Assembly: GCA_045599645.1 (NCBI GenBank) | Contig: JAZRWI010000023.1 | Coordinates: forward strand, 28,951 to 92,950 | Reading direction: 5' to 3' | Length of the DNA stretch: 64,000 nucleotides | DNA from: RUG334 sp045599645 | Lineage (GTDB): Bacteria; Muiribacteriota; Ozemobacteria; Ozemobacterales; Ozemobacteraceae | In this document: positions 9,016 to 18,188 of the stretch, piece by piece | How the letters are laid out: each line of letters starts with the position of its first letter | Numbering within the stretch: the stretch's first letter is position 1 | The notes under the pieces: generated by a model | Databases searched by the model: none | What the model was told of the DNA's origin: nothing | The model's input: only the letters and a program-made list of their open reading frames with translations | Made by a program: the position numbers and the translations under genes

Positions 9016-12000
9016 TTATTCCAACGCCAATGACTGTTTCCCCATAAACACGCCACCGCTTGTTCCTACCCATACCTTACGCTTGTCGCCAGCAGCACCG
9101 GCAGCCTGACCCAATGCGGTAATCGTCTTGTAATTCCCCAACCCACTTCTTATACGTGTCCAGTTTGCACCGCCGTTTACTGTTCTGTAAAGTCCGTCTT
9201 CGCTACCGGCCATTACGTTGATTGTATTGTTGGGGTCGACTATGATTGCTTTACTGTTGGTATCAACACCGCCAAAAGAATGCGAAGTCCAATTCATACC
9301 ATAATCTATTGAACGATATACCCCGTTTGTGGTAGCGGTCCAAAGGGTGTTTGTGTTGATAACATCCAAAGCTAATGCCATTGGAGTTGCTCCAACCTGA
9401 CCATTTGATGGATAGTCAGTATTCTCAACGTATATAGGTATATAGCTTGGGGCATAAACATTTCTTGTTTCAGTTCCTACCGTATTTGCCCATATTGTTC
9501 CAGTTACTCTATCTATATTCGTTGCTAGAGATGGACAGTAATAAACTTTGTTGGAATCAGTACCAAAATAAAGTGATTTATTCAGGTTATCATATTTTAT
9601 CGAGAGAACCTTGGCTTCTATAGGATTTGGAGTAGTATCATAACTCCAATGAGACGCTTCTCTCTGAACTGTGCTAGCACTTGCATATGGAGTTTCAGGA
9701 ATTACTTCGGTCCAAGTTCTTGTTTCCATGGTATGATATCTGGAACGGCTGTCTATTAGTCTTTGAACCTTAGCATATACGTATGGTGAATTCATAAGAA
9801 TAGTATATATACCTTTTGTGCCGCCGGCTAAGAGTTCTGTTCCTTGAGTGGTTTCTCTGGAATCTAGGGCAAGTATTGGATCATCTGAAGGATACGGATC
9901 ATCATAGATATTACTGCTGGGATAACCTGGCTTGGCTTCAAGCAGATTACAGCTTGTAGGTACTCTTGTATTTGGATCTATCTGAATGCAATAGATGCCA
10001 CCAGCTGTGCTGACGTATATATCCTGGTTTCTTGTCATGGCAATTGTATAAATCAGATAGCTTTCTTTGTTCACTCTTTTAAAATTCAAAGAGCTTATTT
10101 CTGAATTAATTGGTTGCCAATTATTGGTTTTAAATGAGGTATCGCCAGATGTGCTTGAGAACTTTGCCCAATAGAGACCATAGTAACCAAATTTATTTTC
10201 TGCTCCTGTTCCTGCATAGACTACAAAATTACCTTCATTATCTTGCATTGGGTCTACAAATAAGCAGCTTATGGCAATTGGTTCAGAAGTATCTGAGTCA
10301 ACCATATTTGCCATTTTGGGTTCCCAGAAATCGCTTAAAGTGACTTCAACTTCCTTATACTTAGTTGGGTCATAATTGGAGGCGGCTCTAATAGTTACTT
10401 TAGTGCTATCTGTTATTGATGGAGCGATATACTTGCCGTTGCTGTCAATTTCGCCATACTGGTCTGACTTAGCGACGCCGTTAACCGTCCAAGTGATAGA
10501 ATTATTACTTAAATTTTCAGGTTCTACTTTTGCATAGAACTGTAAGGTGCCTACTTCGATAACTGTTGCTGCTGTTGTAATAGGTTGGGTTTTTGAAATA
10601 TCTTTATATATAGTTACATTTACATCTGGTGCTAAGTCCACCTTTGCTGTAAAAGAAGCTGATTCATCTGCTTTTAAAGTCGCTCTGATGAATACTGTAT
10701 CAGATTCTCCAATGCTGCTTGGCAGTTTTGTTGGCCTTTCGTATTTTACTTCATTGTTGTTTACTAAGGTTAGTCTGCCTTTATCTGCATATAACTTGCC
10801 ATTGGCTTCCACATAGTCAAAGCCGCTAGAATTCTTAAATTCCCATTTTAAGTCTTCGCTTGTACCGTCAATCAAATATTCAATATTGTTTACATTGAAG
10901 GTTATAGGTTCTACCTTTGGCATTGCTACTGCTTCTTGAGGTTCAATAGACAAACTCATTGGCGGATATACCTTGAAGCTAGTCTGGGCCTTTACCAATG
11001 GAACGCTTCCAACTATTTCTGCAGTAATAGAGGCGTTTGTTATTTTTGTTGGAGAAGCTGGGTAAAATTTTACAGTGTGATCTGTGACAGGGCCTGTTGT
11101 TGTTTCATTAAGACTTTTGTCGGTTTCTGAGAAACTACCGATGTTGGACGGGCTGATAGTCCATTTTATTACCTTGGGAGTTGCATCATTGGTAACAGAG
11201 GCTGTTACTGTTAAAGGAAGTGCACGCTGAGCTTTATCAGATGATGGCTTTAAATTCAAGTTTGCACCGTTTGATATTGTGCATTCGATATTGCCAGTGA
11301 TACTGCTGCTGTCTTCAACACTGAATTCTAGATTTACTGTTGCTGATTCACCGGTTATTGTTGCAGGAGCCTTATAGGTAATGGTTGTTTGACTTCCATA
11401 TTCTTTAACGGCTGTTGAAGTTGTTGCTTCACCAATTAGTGGAGTTGAAGTTAATTTTATACCATTCTTTGAGTTATAGACATAAACATCAAAAGTAACT
11501 GTTGTGCCTGGCTTAATCTGAGACGTAAGAGGAGTCTTGGTTCTTTGGATGTTACCGTCTTTATCTGTGTAAAGATAAGCTATTTCTACAGAAGGGATTA
11601 ATGTGACGGTAGCTTCACCGTAAAGGCTTGAGCGTAACTTAGAGGTAGCTCTGACTGTAGCTGTCTGTTCCGAAGTAATAAAAGCAGGTGCTGTATAAAT
11701 ACCCGTTGTATTGTCTATATAACCAGAACCGCTGGCTACAGACCATATAATATCACCTACATTAATTTCTTCAATATTTTTCAGAGTGGTAGTAAATTGC
11801 TGCTCCTGCTCGGTTATCAGCCTTACTGATGCCGGGGAAACGTTTATTTCAGGACCTTCTACTCTGAGTGTGGTATTCTGGATAAAACCATTATTGCCTG
11901 CTTCATCAGAGAAATAGGCCCACATTTTGTTATCACCCAATACAAGATTGTTTGTTCCCAATTCAACTGGACTGAATGGCGTAAATAATTCTAAGTAATC

Positions 12001-13644
12001 TGTTGGTGGAGTTGTAGTTGCCGGACCAACATAATAGTGAACCTTATAGGTTGAAGCGTCTGTAACATTAAAATGCAGGTATTTAGGCAAATCATCAATA
12101 AGAGAGAATGTTGCAACTGCTGAAGTGGAACTGTCATTTTCCAATACAGAAATAGTGTTGCCTGTAGGAGCTACTGTGTCTAAGGTTATTGCGGCAGAAA
12201 GTGGCCCATATTCATTGCCTGCCGAATCCTTGAACAATGAGTAGATTACCTTGCTGCCATCCCCAGTCGGAATAGTCCAATCTACTGGGGTTCTAAAAGA
12301 ACTCCATTCCTGAGCCGGATCTGGGGCAACACCATTGGTTATCTTCATGTGTGAAGGAATGCTTGAATAAGAGAAAACGATATTGACAGAGGTTGTTGCT
12401 GTAACCGAAGAACCATTATTTACTATCATTTCAACTGTTGGTGGGGTTGTGTCATACATAATTGAAGCTTTAAAAACTTCATCAGGATTAGCGGTGCCAC
12501 CTTTGAATTTACAGTAAATACTCTTTATGCCATCGGTGCCTGTGAAGGTCCAGTTTCTTGTTGCATAATATGGTTCCCAGAAGGAGCCTGCAAAATTGGT
12601 GTCTTCTGAAACAATCATTTGGGAAGCGCCAGGATAAATAGCGCTGATGACTACGGCTGAATTGCAAGTTACTGCTTCACCATTATTAATCCATATTCCT
12701 ATATAGCCCGTTGAAGTAAAGATAATAGAGTCCGACTGAATTGGTGATACAACACCGTCATCACTTTTGAATTGAACATACAGGCGTTTAATACCAGCCG
12801 ATGAATTAGAGAAGGTATGACTGTAGGTTGGCGAATAACTGAGCCATGTGGCGTCGTCCATTGTATAATTTTCACTGAAGCGCATCTGTGAACAGTTTTC
12901 TGCATTTAAATAAGCTGTTACGTTGCGACTGCTTGTTTCGTAATCACCGTTGTTTATATTGATTGCCAGATTGTTACAGCCTACAGAGCTTATTGTGTTG
13001 GCGTTTAAACCATTCATCACAAATTCCTGGCCGTCATCACCAGTTATATGAATAGAGATTTCATAGTTGGTTAGCAGATTAAGACCGCTTATTGTTGCTT
13101 CGTGGTGAGTCTGACCAGCCTGACCTATGGTCTTTGTTCTTAAATAACCGCCGGCAGGTCCATATTCCAAAGAAGCTCGGCAAGAACGATTTGTATGAAA
13201 ATCTATGTGAAATGAGCCTGAACTTATTTCGTCAATGACTACGTCTGTTACACTCAACAGTGATGCAGGGCTTATTTCTGTGCAACCCTGATCTGTGACT
13301 TGTATCATGTTTGCGAAGGTTACTTCGCTTTCACCTGTCGTAGCTGAAACATAATATATGCCAGGTGCGATATTGCTGAAGGAATAATAACCACCTGAAT
13401 CTGTTGTTGTTACGGCTACTGTTTCTTTTTGAAAATTCTTGACTACTATTGGGATATTGCCATAAAGCTGACGTTCTGCAAAATAGGCTCTTCCTGAAAT
13501 CGAAAGCTTTGAGGTTGGATTGATTATTATATTTCCAGAATCACCGCTACCGCCCAAACCAAGACAACCCATGCCAAGACAAGCTAGGCAAAGGCATAGC
13601 ACAAAAATAGGCATAAAAGCCAGTTGGGTCTGTTTGCTTTTCAT
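9016..13644 (-). CDS. Large exported lipoprotein-like protein with FN3/Ig domains and BNR-like repeats
   Basis: The open frame extends to 13827, but that extension translates the hairpin array. The start chosen is ATG 13644, which gives a typical signal sequence (MKSKQTQLAFMPIFVLCLCL) followed by Cys residues and LGLGGSGDSG, so a lipoprotein is likely although the lipobox is not canonical. The product is 1542 residues. Domains in order: a carboxypeptidase-regulatory-like beta sandwich (GGYYSFSNIAPGIYYVSA), an FN3-like domain (TNYEISI), several Ig-like or bacterial Ig repeats, and a C-terminal region with BNR/Asp-box-like motifs (SIDYGMNWTS, TVNGGANWTRI) typical of multi-bladed propellers. Inferred role: a surface-anchored adhesin or glycan-interacting protein. 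No catalytic residues could be assigned. Confidence 0.85.
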   Translation of the reverse strand: MKSKQTQLAFMPIFVLCLCLACLGMGCLGLGGSGDSGNIIINPTSKLSISGRAYFAERQLYGNIPIVVKNFQKETVAVTTTDSGGYYSFSNIAPGIYYVSATTGESEVTFANMIQVTDQGCTEISPASLLSVTDVVIDEISSGSFHIDFHTNRSCRASLEYGPAGGYLRTKTIGQAGQTHHEATISGLNLLTNYEISIHITGDDGQEFVMNGLNANTISSVGCNNLAININNGDYETSSRNVTAYLNAENCSQMRFSENYTMDDATWLSYSPTYSHTFSNSSAGIKRLYVQFKSDDGVVSPIQSDSIIFTSTGYIGIWINNGEAVTCNSAVVISAIYPGASQMIVSEDTNFAGSFWEPYYATRNWTFTGTDGIKSIYCKFKGGTANPDEVFKASIMYDTTPPTVEMIVNNGSSVTATTSVNIVFSYSSIPSHMKITNGVAPDPAQEWSSFRTPVDWTIPTGDGSKVIYSLFKDSAGNEYGPLSAAITLDTVAPTGNTISVLENDSSTSAVATFSLIDDLPKYLHFNVTDASTYKVHYYVGPATTTPPTDYLELFTPFSPVELGTNNLVLGDNKMWAYFSDEAGNNGFIQNTTLRVEGPEINVSPASVRLITEQEQQFTTTLKNIEEINVGDIIWSVASGSGYIDNTTGIYTAPAFITSEQTATVRATSKLRSSLYGEATVTLIPSVEIAYLYTDKDGNIQRTKTPLTSQIKPGTTVTFDVYVYNSKNGIKLTSTPLIGEATTSTAVKEYGSQTTITYKAPATITGESATVNLEFSVEDSSSITGNIECTISNGANLNLKPSSDKAQRALPLTVTASVTNDATPKVIKWTISPSNIGSFSETDKSLNETTTGPVTDHTVKFYPASPTKITNASITAEIVGSVPLVKAQTSFKVYPPMSLSIEPQEAVAMPKVEPITFNVNNIEYLIDGTSEDLKWEFKNSSGFDYVEANGKLYADKGRLTLVNNNEVKYERPTKLPSSIGESDTVFIRATLKADESASFTAKVDLAPDVNVTIYKDISKTQPITTAATVIEVGTLQFYAKVEPENLSNNSITWTVNGVAKSDQYGEIDSNGKYIAPSITDSTKVTIRAASNYDPTKYKEVEVTLSDFWEPKMANMVDSDTSEPIAISCLFVDPMQDNEGNFVVYAGTGAENKFGYYGLYWAKFSSTSGDTSFKTNNWQPINSEISSLNFKRVNKESYLIYTIAMTRNQDIYVSTAGGIYCIQIDPNTRVPTSCNLLEAKPGYPSSNIYDDPYPSDDPILALDSRETTQGTELLAGGTKGIYTILMNSPYVYAKVQRLIDSRSRYHTMETRTWTEVIPETPYASASTVQREASHWSYDTTPNPIEAKVLSIKYDNLNKSLYFGTDSNKVYYCPSLATNIDRVTGTIWANTVGTETRNVYAPSYIPIYVENTDYPSNGQVGATPMALALDVINTNTLWTATTNGVYRSIDYGMNWTSHSFGGVDTNSKAIIVDPNNTINVMAGSEDGLYRTVNGGANWTRIRSGLGNYKTITALGQAAGAAGDKRKVWVGTSGGVFMGKQSLALE

Positions 13645-13735
13645 TTTTATATCTCTAACTAGCATTCTATCATAGTGAAAAGCAAAAATCAATGCACCGA
13701 ACGGGCTTTTATAAGCAGTAATTCTGGCCGTTGCT

Positions 13736-13875
13736 TGGCTAAAATCCACGCGCCGAAAGGCGCTTTTCACGTCTACAAAGTAGACCTTCACGGTCGCTTG
13801 CGACCTTTCACTATTATTGCGAAGCAATAATTCTTCACTCTTGCGTCAGCAAGTTTTCACGTCGGCAACGCCGAC
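13736..13875. repeat. Modular hairpin array 2
   Basis: Directly after the UDG stop codon (minus strand) lie six inverted repeats with GTGAA-type spacers. Spans are 13861-13875, 13840-13853, 13814-13830, 13792-13805, 13771-13785 and 13750-13763. The first stem (GTCGGC/GCCGAC core) and the last module (GCGCC-TTTC-GGCGC then GTGGATTTTAGCCAA, minus strand) match array 1, while the inner stems mostly differ. A 27-bp stretch is identical at 8871-8897 and 13736-13762. There is no run of T after the hairpins, so these are not ordinary intrinsic terminators. Confidence 0.85.
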
Positions 13876-13876
13876 C

Positions 13877-14788
13877 TTACTTTAAGCTATCATACTTAGC
13901 CTTTAATGCTCTTATATCCTGCCACATCTGCCAGTTAGGGCTACCTTTTTCACGGCTTGCCGAACGGATCAGATATGACGGATGATACATGGCAAAGGTT
14001 GGAATTCCAAAAATAGACTGGAACCACTGGCCGTGTATTCTTGTTATGCCTGGGACGGAAGGCCCTATGACATAATGCGCTGCAATATTTCCTAGACATG
14101 CAATCATCTTAGGCTTTATTAAAGCAAGCTGTCTTTGCAGGAATGGAGTACAAACTGTCATTTCATCCAAATTCGGGTCTCTATTGTTGGGTGGTCTGCA
14201 TTTTAAAATATTGCAGATGTAAATTTCTTCTTTCTTGAAGCCAGCAGCAGCTAATATCTTATCTAGATGCTGACCGGCTTTACCAACAAATGGAATTCCC
14301 TGAGCATCTTCATCTGCCCCTGGGGCTTCACCTATTAAAACAAGCTTCGCATGCTGATTCCCTACTCCTGGAACAACATTGGTTCTTGTTTGGCATAGAC
14401 CACAACGCTTGCAGACAGAAATGTCTTTAATGATATTCTCAAAAGTATCATTTTCAAAACCATCAAGCTTCTGCAATATTTTAGAAGCAGAGGTTTTAAT
14501 AGGGGTAACAGACTGAGTAGATGGAGTGGGGGCTGATGTGCGCGGCGTAGCAACAGGAGGCTTTGACTGGATAGTGTTGCTTTGGGCTGATAAGCTAGTG
14601 CCAGAATTGGCTGGTAATGCTTTTTCTGCTGCTAACTCTTCCGCGCCCAATGCCATCAGGTCTATTTCTGTTTCAGGAATGACAAGTTCCTGGTCATAGC
14701 TGTCTGCTACGTCAGGCATAGAAAGCATGCTAATAAGGTCGACTGCTTCGACTTCATTGCTTTCTATTGTTTGTGCCTTTTTTGCCAT
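13877..14788 (-). CDS. Family 4/5-type uracil-DNA glycosylase with disordered N-terminal extension
   Basis: The protein removes uracil from DNA in base excision repair. The C-terminal 190 residues carry the iron-sulfur UDG signature: a Cys cluster CKRCGLCQ near residue 130, the active-site motif GEAPGADEDAQG near 154, a further Cys pair in CNILKCRPPNNRDP, and HPSYL near 267. The GEAPG...D form fits family 4. The first 110 or so residues are Ser/Thr/Pro/Ala-rich and look disordered; most family 4 enzymes are about 200 residues, so this 303-residue form has an added tail. Its ATG overlaps the rel stop codon by one base (TAATG), so it is translationally coupled to rel. Hairpin array 2 follows its stop. 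Confidence 0.9.
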   Translation of the reverse strand: MAKKAQTIESNEVEAVDLISMLSMPDVADSYDQELVIPETEIDLMALGAEELAAEKALPANSGTSLSAQSNTIQSKPPVATPRTSAPTPSTQSVTPIKTSASKILQKLDGFENDTFENIIKDISVCKRCGLCQTRTNVVPGVGNQHAKLVLIGEAPGADEDAQGIPFVGKAGQHLDKILAAAGFKKEEIYICNILKCRPPNNRDPNLDEMTVCTPFLQRQLALIKPKMIACLGNIAAHYVIGPSVPGITRIHGQWFQSIFGIPTFAMYHPSYLIRSASREKGSPNWQMWQDIRALKAKYDSLK

Positions 14789-17073
14789 TATTTCTTAGCC
14801 TTTTTATCCTTGCCTTTGTTTTGCTTAGATTTTTTTGCAGGCTTTTCTGCTGTTTCTGGTTTCTTTTCTACTCTATAGGCATTTGTTACGCCAACTAGTT
14901 TAGATATTGAATAAAGCAGCTCTTTAAGCATTACTGAGTCTTTTACTTCAATTATGAAATCAAGAACGCCAATTTTTTGTCTTGTAGTTTTACAGGAAGC
15001 AGAAATGATATTAATACCAAGATTAGCAATAACACTTGTTACAGAATTCAGCATACCCTTTTGGGCTGCAGTTTCTACTCTGATTTTTACTTGATAATCG
15101 TCAGCGGTTCCAAAGATTTCATCTTCTATGCCATAATCCCATCTGACGTCTATGAGACGATCGGCATCACTTTCTAGGCTCTTGGCATTTGGACAGTCTT
15201 TTTTGTGGACTGTAACGCCACGACCTCGGGTTATGTAACCAATAATGTCATCTCCAGGAATCGGGCTGCAGCATTTTGAAATCTTAATCAAAGCTCCATC
15301 AAGACCACCGCATATAATGCGAGGACCTTTATTGGCTTTCTTCTTTACAACCTTTGATTTGTTAGCCTGCTTTGCTGCCAGTTGCTCATCGCGTTTCTGC
15401 TTGGCCAGGTCAGGGAAAAGTTTGGTTACCATCTGAAGTGGTTTTACTTCATCTGCACCTATGGCAGCATAGAAATCATCTAATGATGTAAAACCAAGCT
15501 CTTTTACGCGGTTTCCAAAAGCACCTGAGTGGAAGGATTTTTCTGTTTCTCGGTCACCACCCATTTTCTGGAAGGCATCTAAGAATTCATTTTCGCCCTG
15601 AAGTATGTATTCATCGCGATTTTCCTTCTTTAACCAGGCTCTGATTCTGCGCTTGGTATTGGTGCTACCTACTATTTTCAACCAGTCCTTCTTGGGACCT
15701 TTCTGGTTCTTGTTTACGTTGATTGATACACAGTCACCGTTTTCGAGAGTATAGCTGAGTGGAACAATTTTTCCGTTTACTATGGCGCCTGCGCATTGTT
15801 CCCCAATCTTTGTATGTATAGCATAAGCAAAGTCAATAGGTGTAGAACCCTTTGGTAATTCCTTAACTTCACCTCTTGGGGTAAATACATAAACAACCTT
15901 TTCTGTAATTTCAACCTTGACGCTGTCCATGAATTCTGAAGCATCTGTAATATCGTTCAAGGTCTGTATTATATTACGCAGGAATGAAAGCTTTTCTTTG
16001 TATTCCTGAGTATTACAGTCACCGTTGCTATTACCGGCTTCCTTATAGTCCCAGTGAGCAGCGATGCCTTCTTCGGCTACCTGATGCATTTCATAGGTTC
16101 TGATTTGAACTTCCAATGGCTTACCATTGAATAATACAGAAGTATGAAGAGACTGGTAAAGGTTTGCTTTTGGAACAGCAATATAATCTCTGAAATGGCC
16201 TGGTATTGGCTTGTAATATTTATGAACCATACCAAGAACAGCATAACAGTCTTTTACTGAATCTGTTAAAATGCGGATTCCAAGAAAATCGTAAAGACCG
16301 TCTAGCGTTGTCTGATATTTGCGCTGTTTGTTATAAATAGAATATACGCTCTTAGGGCGACCAGAAATAGTGGCTTCAATGTCGAATTCCTTAAGATGCT
16401 CACGAATTTTGCTCATGGCTTCCTGAAGGTTGGCTTCAGCTTCAACACCGGAATCTTCTAGAAATTTTTCTATTTCAGCTGCTTTTTCGGGTTGAAGAAT
16501 CTTAAAACAGCGTTCTTCAAATTCTGATTTAAATTTATAGATACCAAGTCGGTGAGCCAGTGGAGCATATATTTCCAAGGTTTCACGGGCTGTGTTTTTC
16601 TGCTTTTGAATAGGTTTGAACTGTAGGGTTCTTACGTTATGTATCCTGTCTGCCAGCTTAATGAGAATAACTCTTAAATCCTTGGTCATGGCAAGGATCA
16701 TTTTTCTGAAACTGGCAGCCTGAGCAGCAGAAGCAGATGTGAAAAAGCATTTGTTGAGTTTGGTTACACCTTCAACTATTTCAGCAACATTGCGACCGAA
16801 ACGCTTTTCAATATCGGCAGTTGTAACAGGAGTATCTTCTACAACATCATGAAGCAGGGCAGCGCAGATTGAAGTTACGTCCAGCTTCAATTCCGAGGCT
16901 ACTATCAAAGCTACTGTTTCCGGATGAAGGAAGAATGGCTCGCCTGAAGCTCTATATTGGCCTTTATGGCATTCTTCTGCGAAATAATAGGCTTCTTCTA
17001 TGCGGGAAAGATCCGCACCGGGATTATAAACTTTAACGGCATCAAAAAGCTGTTGTAGAGAAATAGCGATCAC
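14788..17073 (-). CDS. rel: Bifunctional (p)ppGpp synthetase/hydrolase, Rel/SpoT family
   Basis: This 761-residue protein makes and degrades the stringent-response alarmone (p)ppGpp. The HD hydrolase domain is intact: HP at 50-51, HDVVEDT at 75-81 and LADRIHNVRTL near 140. The synthetase follows with GRPKSVYSIYNKQRK, YDFLGIRI and EVQIRT..HQVAEEGIAAHW. A TGS domain (VYVFTPRGEVKELPKGSTPIDFAYAIH) lies near 390-450, a conserved-Cys region (ISKCCSPIPGD...HKKDCPN) near 600 and a C-terminal ACT domain at about 665-735. The tail is Lys-rich. It follows the STAS gene by 13 bp and overlaps the UDG start, so it is mid-operon. Both catalytic halves keep their motifs, so bifunctional activity is expected. 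Confidence 0.97.
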   Translation of the reverse strand: MIAISLQQLFDAVKVYNPGADLSRIEEAYYFAEECHKGQYRASGEPFFLHPETVALIVASELKLDVTSICAALLHDVVEDTPVTTADIEKRFGRNVAEIVEGVTKLNKCFFTSASAAQAASFRKMILAMTKDLRVILIKLADRIHNVRTLQFKPIQKQKNTARETLEIYAPLAHRLGIYKFKSEFEERCFKILQPEKAAEIEKFLEDSGVEAEANLQEAMSKIREHLKEFDIEATISGRPKSVYSIYNKQRKYQTTLDGLYDFLGIRILTDSVKDCYAVLGMVHKYYKPIPGHFRDYIAVPKANLYQSLHTSVLFNGKPLEVQIRTYEMHQVAEEGIAAHWDYKEAGNSNGDCNTQEYKEKLSFLRNIIQTLNDITDASEFMDSVKVEITEKVVYVFTPRGEVKELPKGSTPIDFAYAIHTKIGEQCAGAIVNGKIVPLSYTLENGDCVSINVNKNQKGPKKDWLKIVGSTNTKRRIRAWLKKENRDEYILQGENEFLDAFQKMGGDRETEKSFHSGAFGNRVKELGFTSLDDFYAAIGADEVKPLQMVTKLFPDLAKQKRDEQLAAKQANKSKVVKKKANKGPRIICGGLDGALIKISKCCSPIPGDDIIGYITRGRGVTVHKKDCPNAKSLESDADRLIDVRWDYGIEDEIFGTADDYQVKIRVETAAQKGMLNSVTSVIANLGINIISASCKTTRQKIGVLDFIIEVKDSVMLKELLYSISKLVGVTNAYRVEKKPETAEKPAKKSKQNKGKDKKAKK

Positions 17074-17086
17074 CTGCTACTTTCTT

Positions 17087-17434
17087 TTATTTAGCTGCAA
17101 AGGAGTTTACTGCTTCTTCTAAGGTTTTCAGAATCTTAAAATTGTTTGTGAACTGAGTAATCAAAAATACTCTGTGCATTTTTTCGCTGAGATTGATAAG
17201 TCTCAAGTCACCGTTGTTGGATCTTGTCTGCTTCAAACCATGAACCAGAACACCCATACCGGCTGAACTCATATATTTTAAACCAATAAGGTCTATTACG
17301 ATGTTGTAGTGTCCTGCATTGCATTCTTCATCAATCTTTTCACGAAGTTCAGCAGAGTTTTCAAAGGTGATTTCGCCTTCTATTGTTATAACTGTTACGC
17401 CATTTTCAAAATTTGAATTAATGCTAAGACTCAT
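17087..17434 (-). CDS. STAS-domain anti-sigma factor antagonist-like protein
   Basis: A 115-residue single STAS domain of the SpoIIAA/RsbV type. The motif YMSSAGMGVLV around residues 54-64 contains the Ser that partner-switching kinases phosphorylate in this family. Family members bind an anti-sigma factor/kinase when unphosphorylated. No cognate RsbW-like kinase or sigma factor is encoded nearby; the histidine kinase at 34.7 kb is a different type. It sits between rex and rel, with a 63-bp gap after rex. Its position invites a link between redox, stress and stringent control, but that is inference. Confidence 0.9.
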   Translation of the reverse strand: MSLSINSNFENGVTVITIEGEITFENSAELREKIDEECNAGHYNIVIDLIGLKYMSSAGMGVLVHGLKQTRSNNGDLRLINLSEKMHRVFLITQFTNNFKILKTLEEAVNSFAAK

Positions 17435-17497
17435 TGATATACTCCGATTAATTTCTTATCTAAATCCTATCACGCTTGGCTTGTATGGTCAACTTTA

Positions 17498-18184
17498 TTA
17501 CAGTAGCTCAGTTGGTATGCCGTACACTTCTTCGCCTGCGTCATTTTTTACTTCATCACGAAGGTTAAGGCTGTAACTGAGGAATTCAAGCTCTGTGGTA
17601 AGGTCAACGTTGTGAACCTCTACGTCTTCGGTAGAAAGAAGCTTGAATGGTGCAAAATTAAGCACTGCTTTTACACCTGAAAGCATGACCATATCGTGAA
17701 TTTCTTTGATTGCTTCTGCGGGAACAGCAAGGATAAGTATTTCTATTTCCTTCTCTTTAACAAGCCTTGGAAGCGTCTGAATATCGGATATTTCATTTGT
17801 TTCACCGACTTTTACCCCTAAGAGCTTAGGCTGCTTGTCAAAAAGTGCACAAACCTTAAAATTGCGTTTTTCAAAGCCTGGATAGCAGGCGAGGGCCATA
17901 CCAAGACGACCGACACCAACAATGCCAACGTTTCTTGTTTTATGAAGACCAAGAATTTTATTGATTTGTTCTCGGAGTTTTTTTACAGAATAACCAACAC
18001 CGCGTTTCCCAAAATCACCGAAATAAGCCAGATCTTTGCGAACCTGAGCAGGGTTAAGGGCAAGCTTTTTGGCTAATTCCTGGGAGGAGACCATCTTTAT
18101 GTCTTTCCCAAGAGAATTTAAAAACCTTAAATATATTGAAAGTCTTTTTACTGTTGCATGAGGTGGAATTATTTTGGTATTCAC
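17498..18184 (-). CDS. rex: Redox-sensing transcriptional repressor Rex
   Basis: Rex senses the NADH/NAD+ ratio and represses fermentative or respiratory genes when NAD+ is high. The 228-residue protein has the winged-helix N-terminus (RLSIYLRFLNSL, SSQELAKKLALNPAQVRKDLAYFG, FGKRGVGY), then a Rossmann NAD(H) fold with GVGRLG, and the C-terminal swap helix. Length and order are typical. It begins 4 bp after the fmt stop, so it is co-transcribed with def-fmt. Its presence suggests a fermentative or facultative metabolism. Confidence 0.96.
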   Translation of the reverse strand: MNTKIIPPHATVKRLSIYLRFLNSLGKDIKMVSSQELAKKLALNPAQVRKDLAYFGDFGKRGVGYSVKKLREQINKILGLHKTRNVGIVGVGRLGMALACYPGFEKRNFKVCALFDKQPKLLGVKVGETNEISDIQTLPRLVKEKEIEILILAVPAEAIKEIHDMVMLSGVKAVLNFAPFKLLSTEDVEVHNVDLTTELEFLSYSLNLRDEVKNDAGEEVYGIPTELL

Positions 18185-18188
18185 GGTG

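Noticed and set aside
8870..9109. Short open frames over the first hairpin array
   Set aside because: They consist of array repeats and run into the opposite-strand lipoprotein gene; no start context.
13645..13827. N-terminal extension of the large lipoprotein frame to 13827
   Set aside because: It translates hairpin array 2, has no ribosome-binding site, and would bury the signal peptide.
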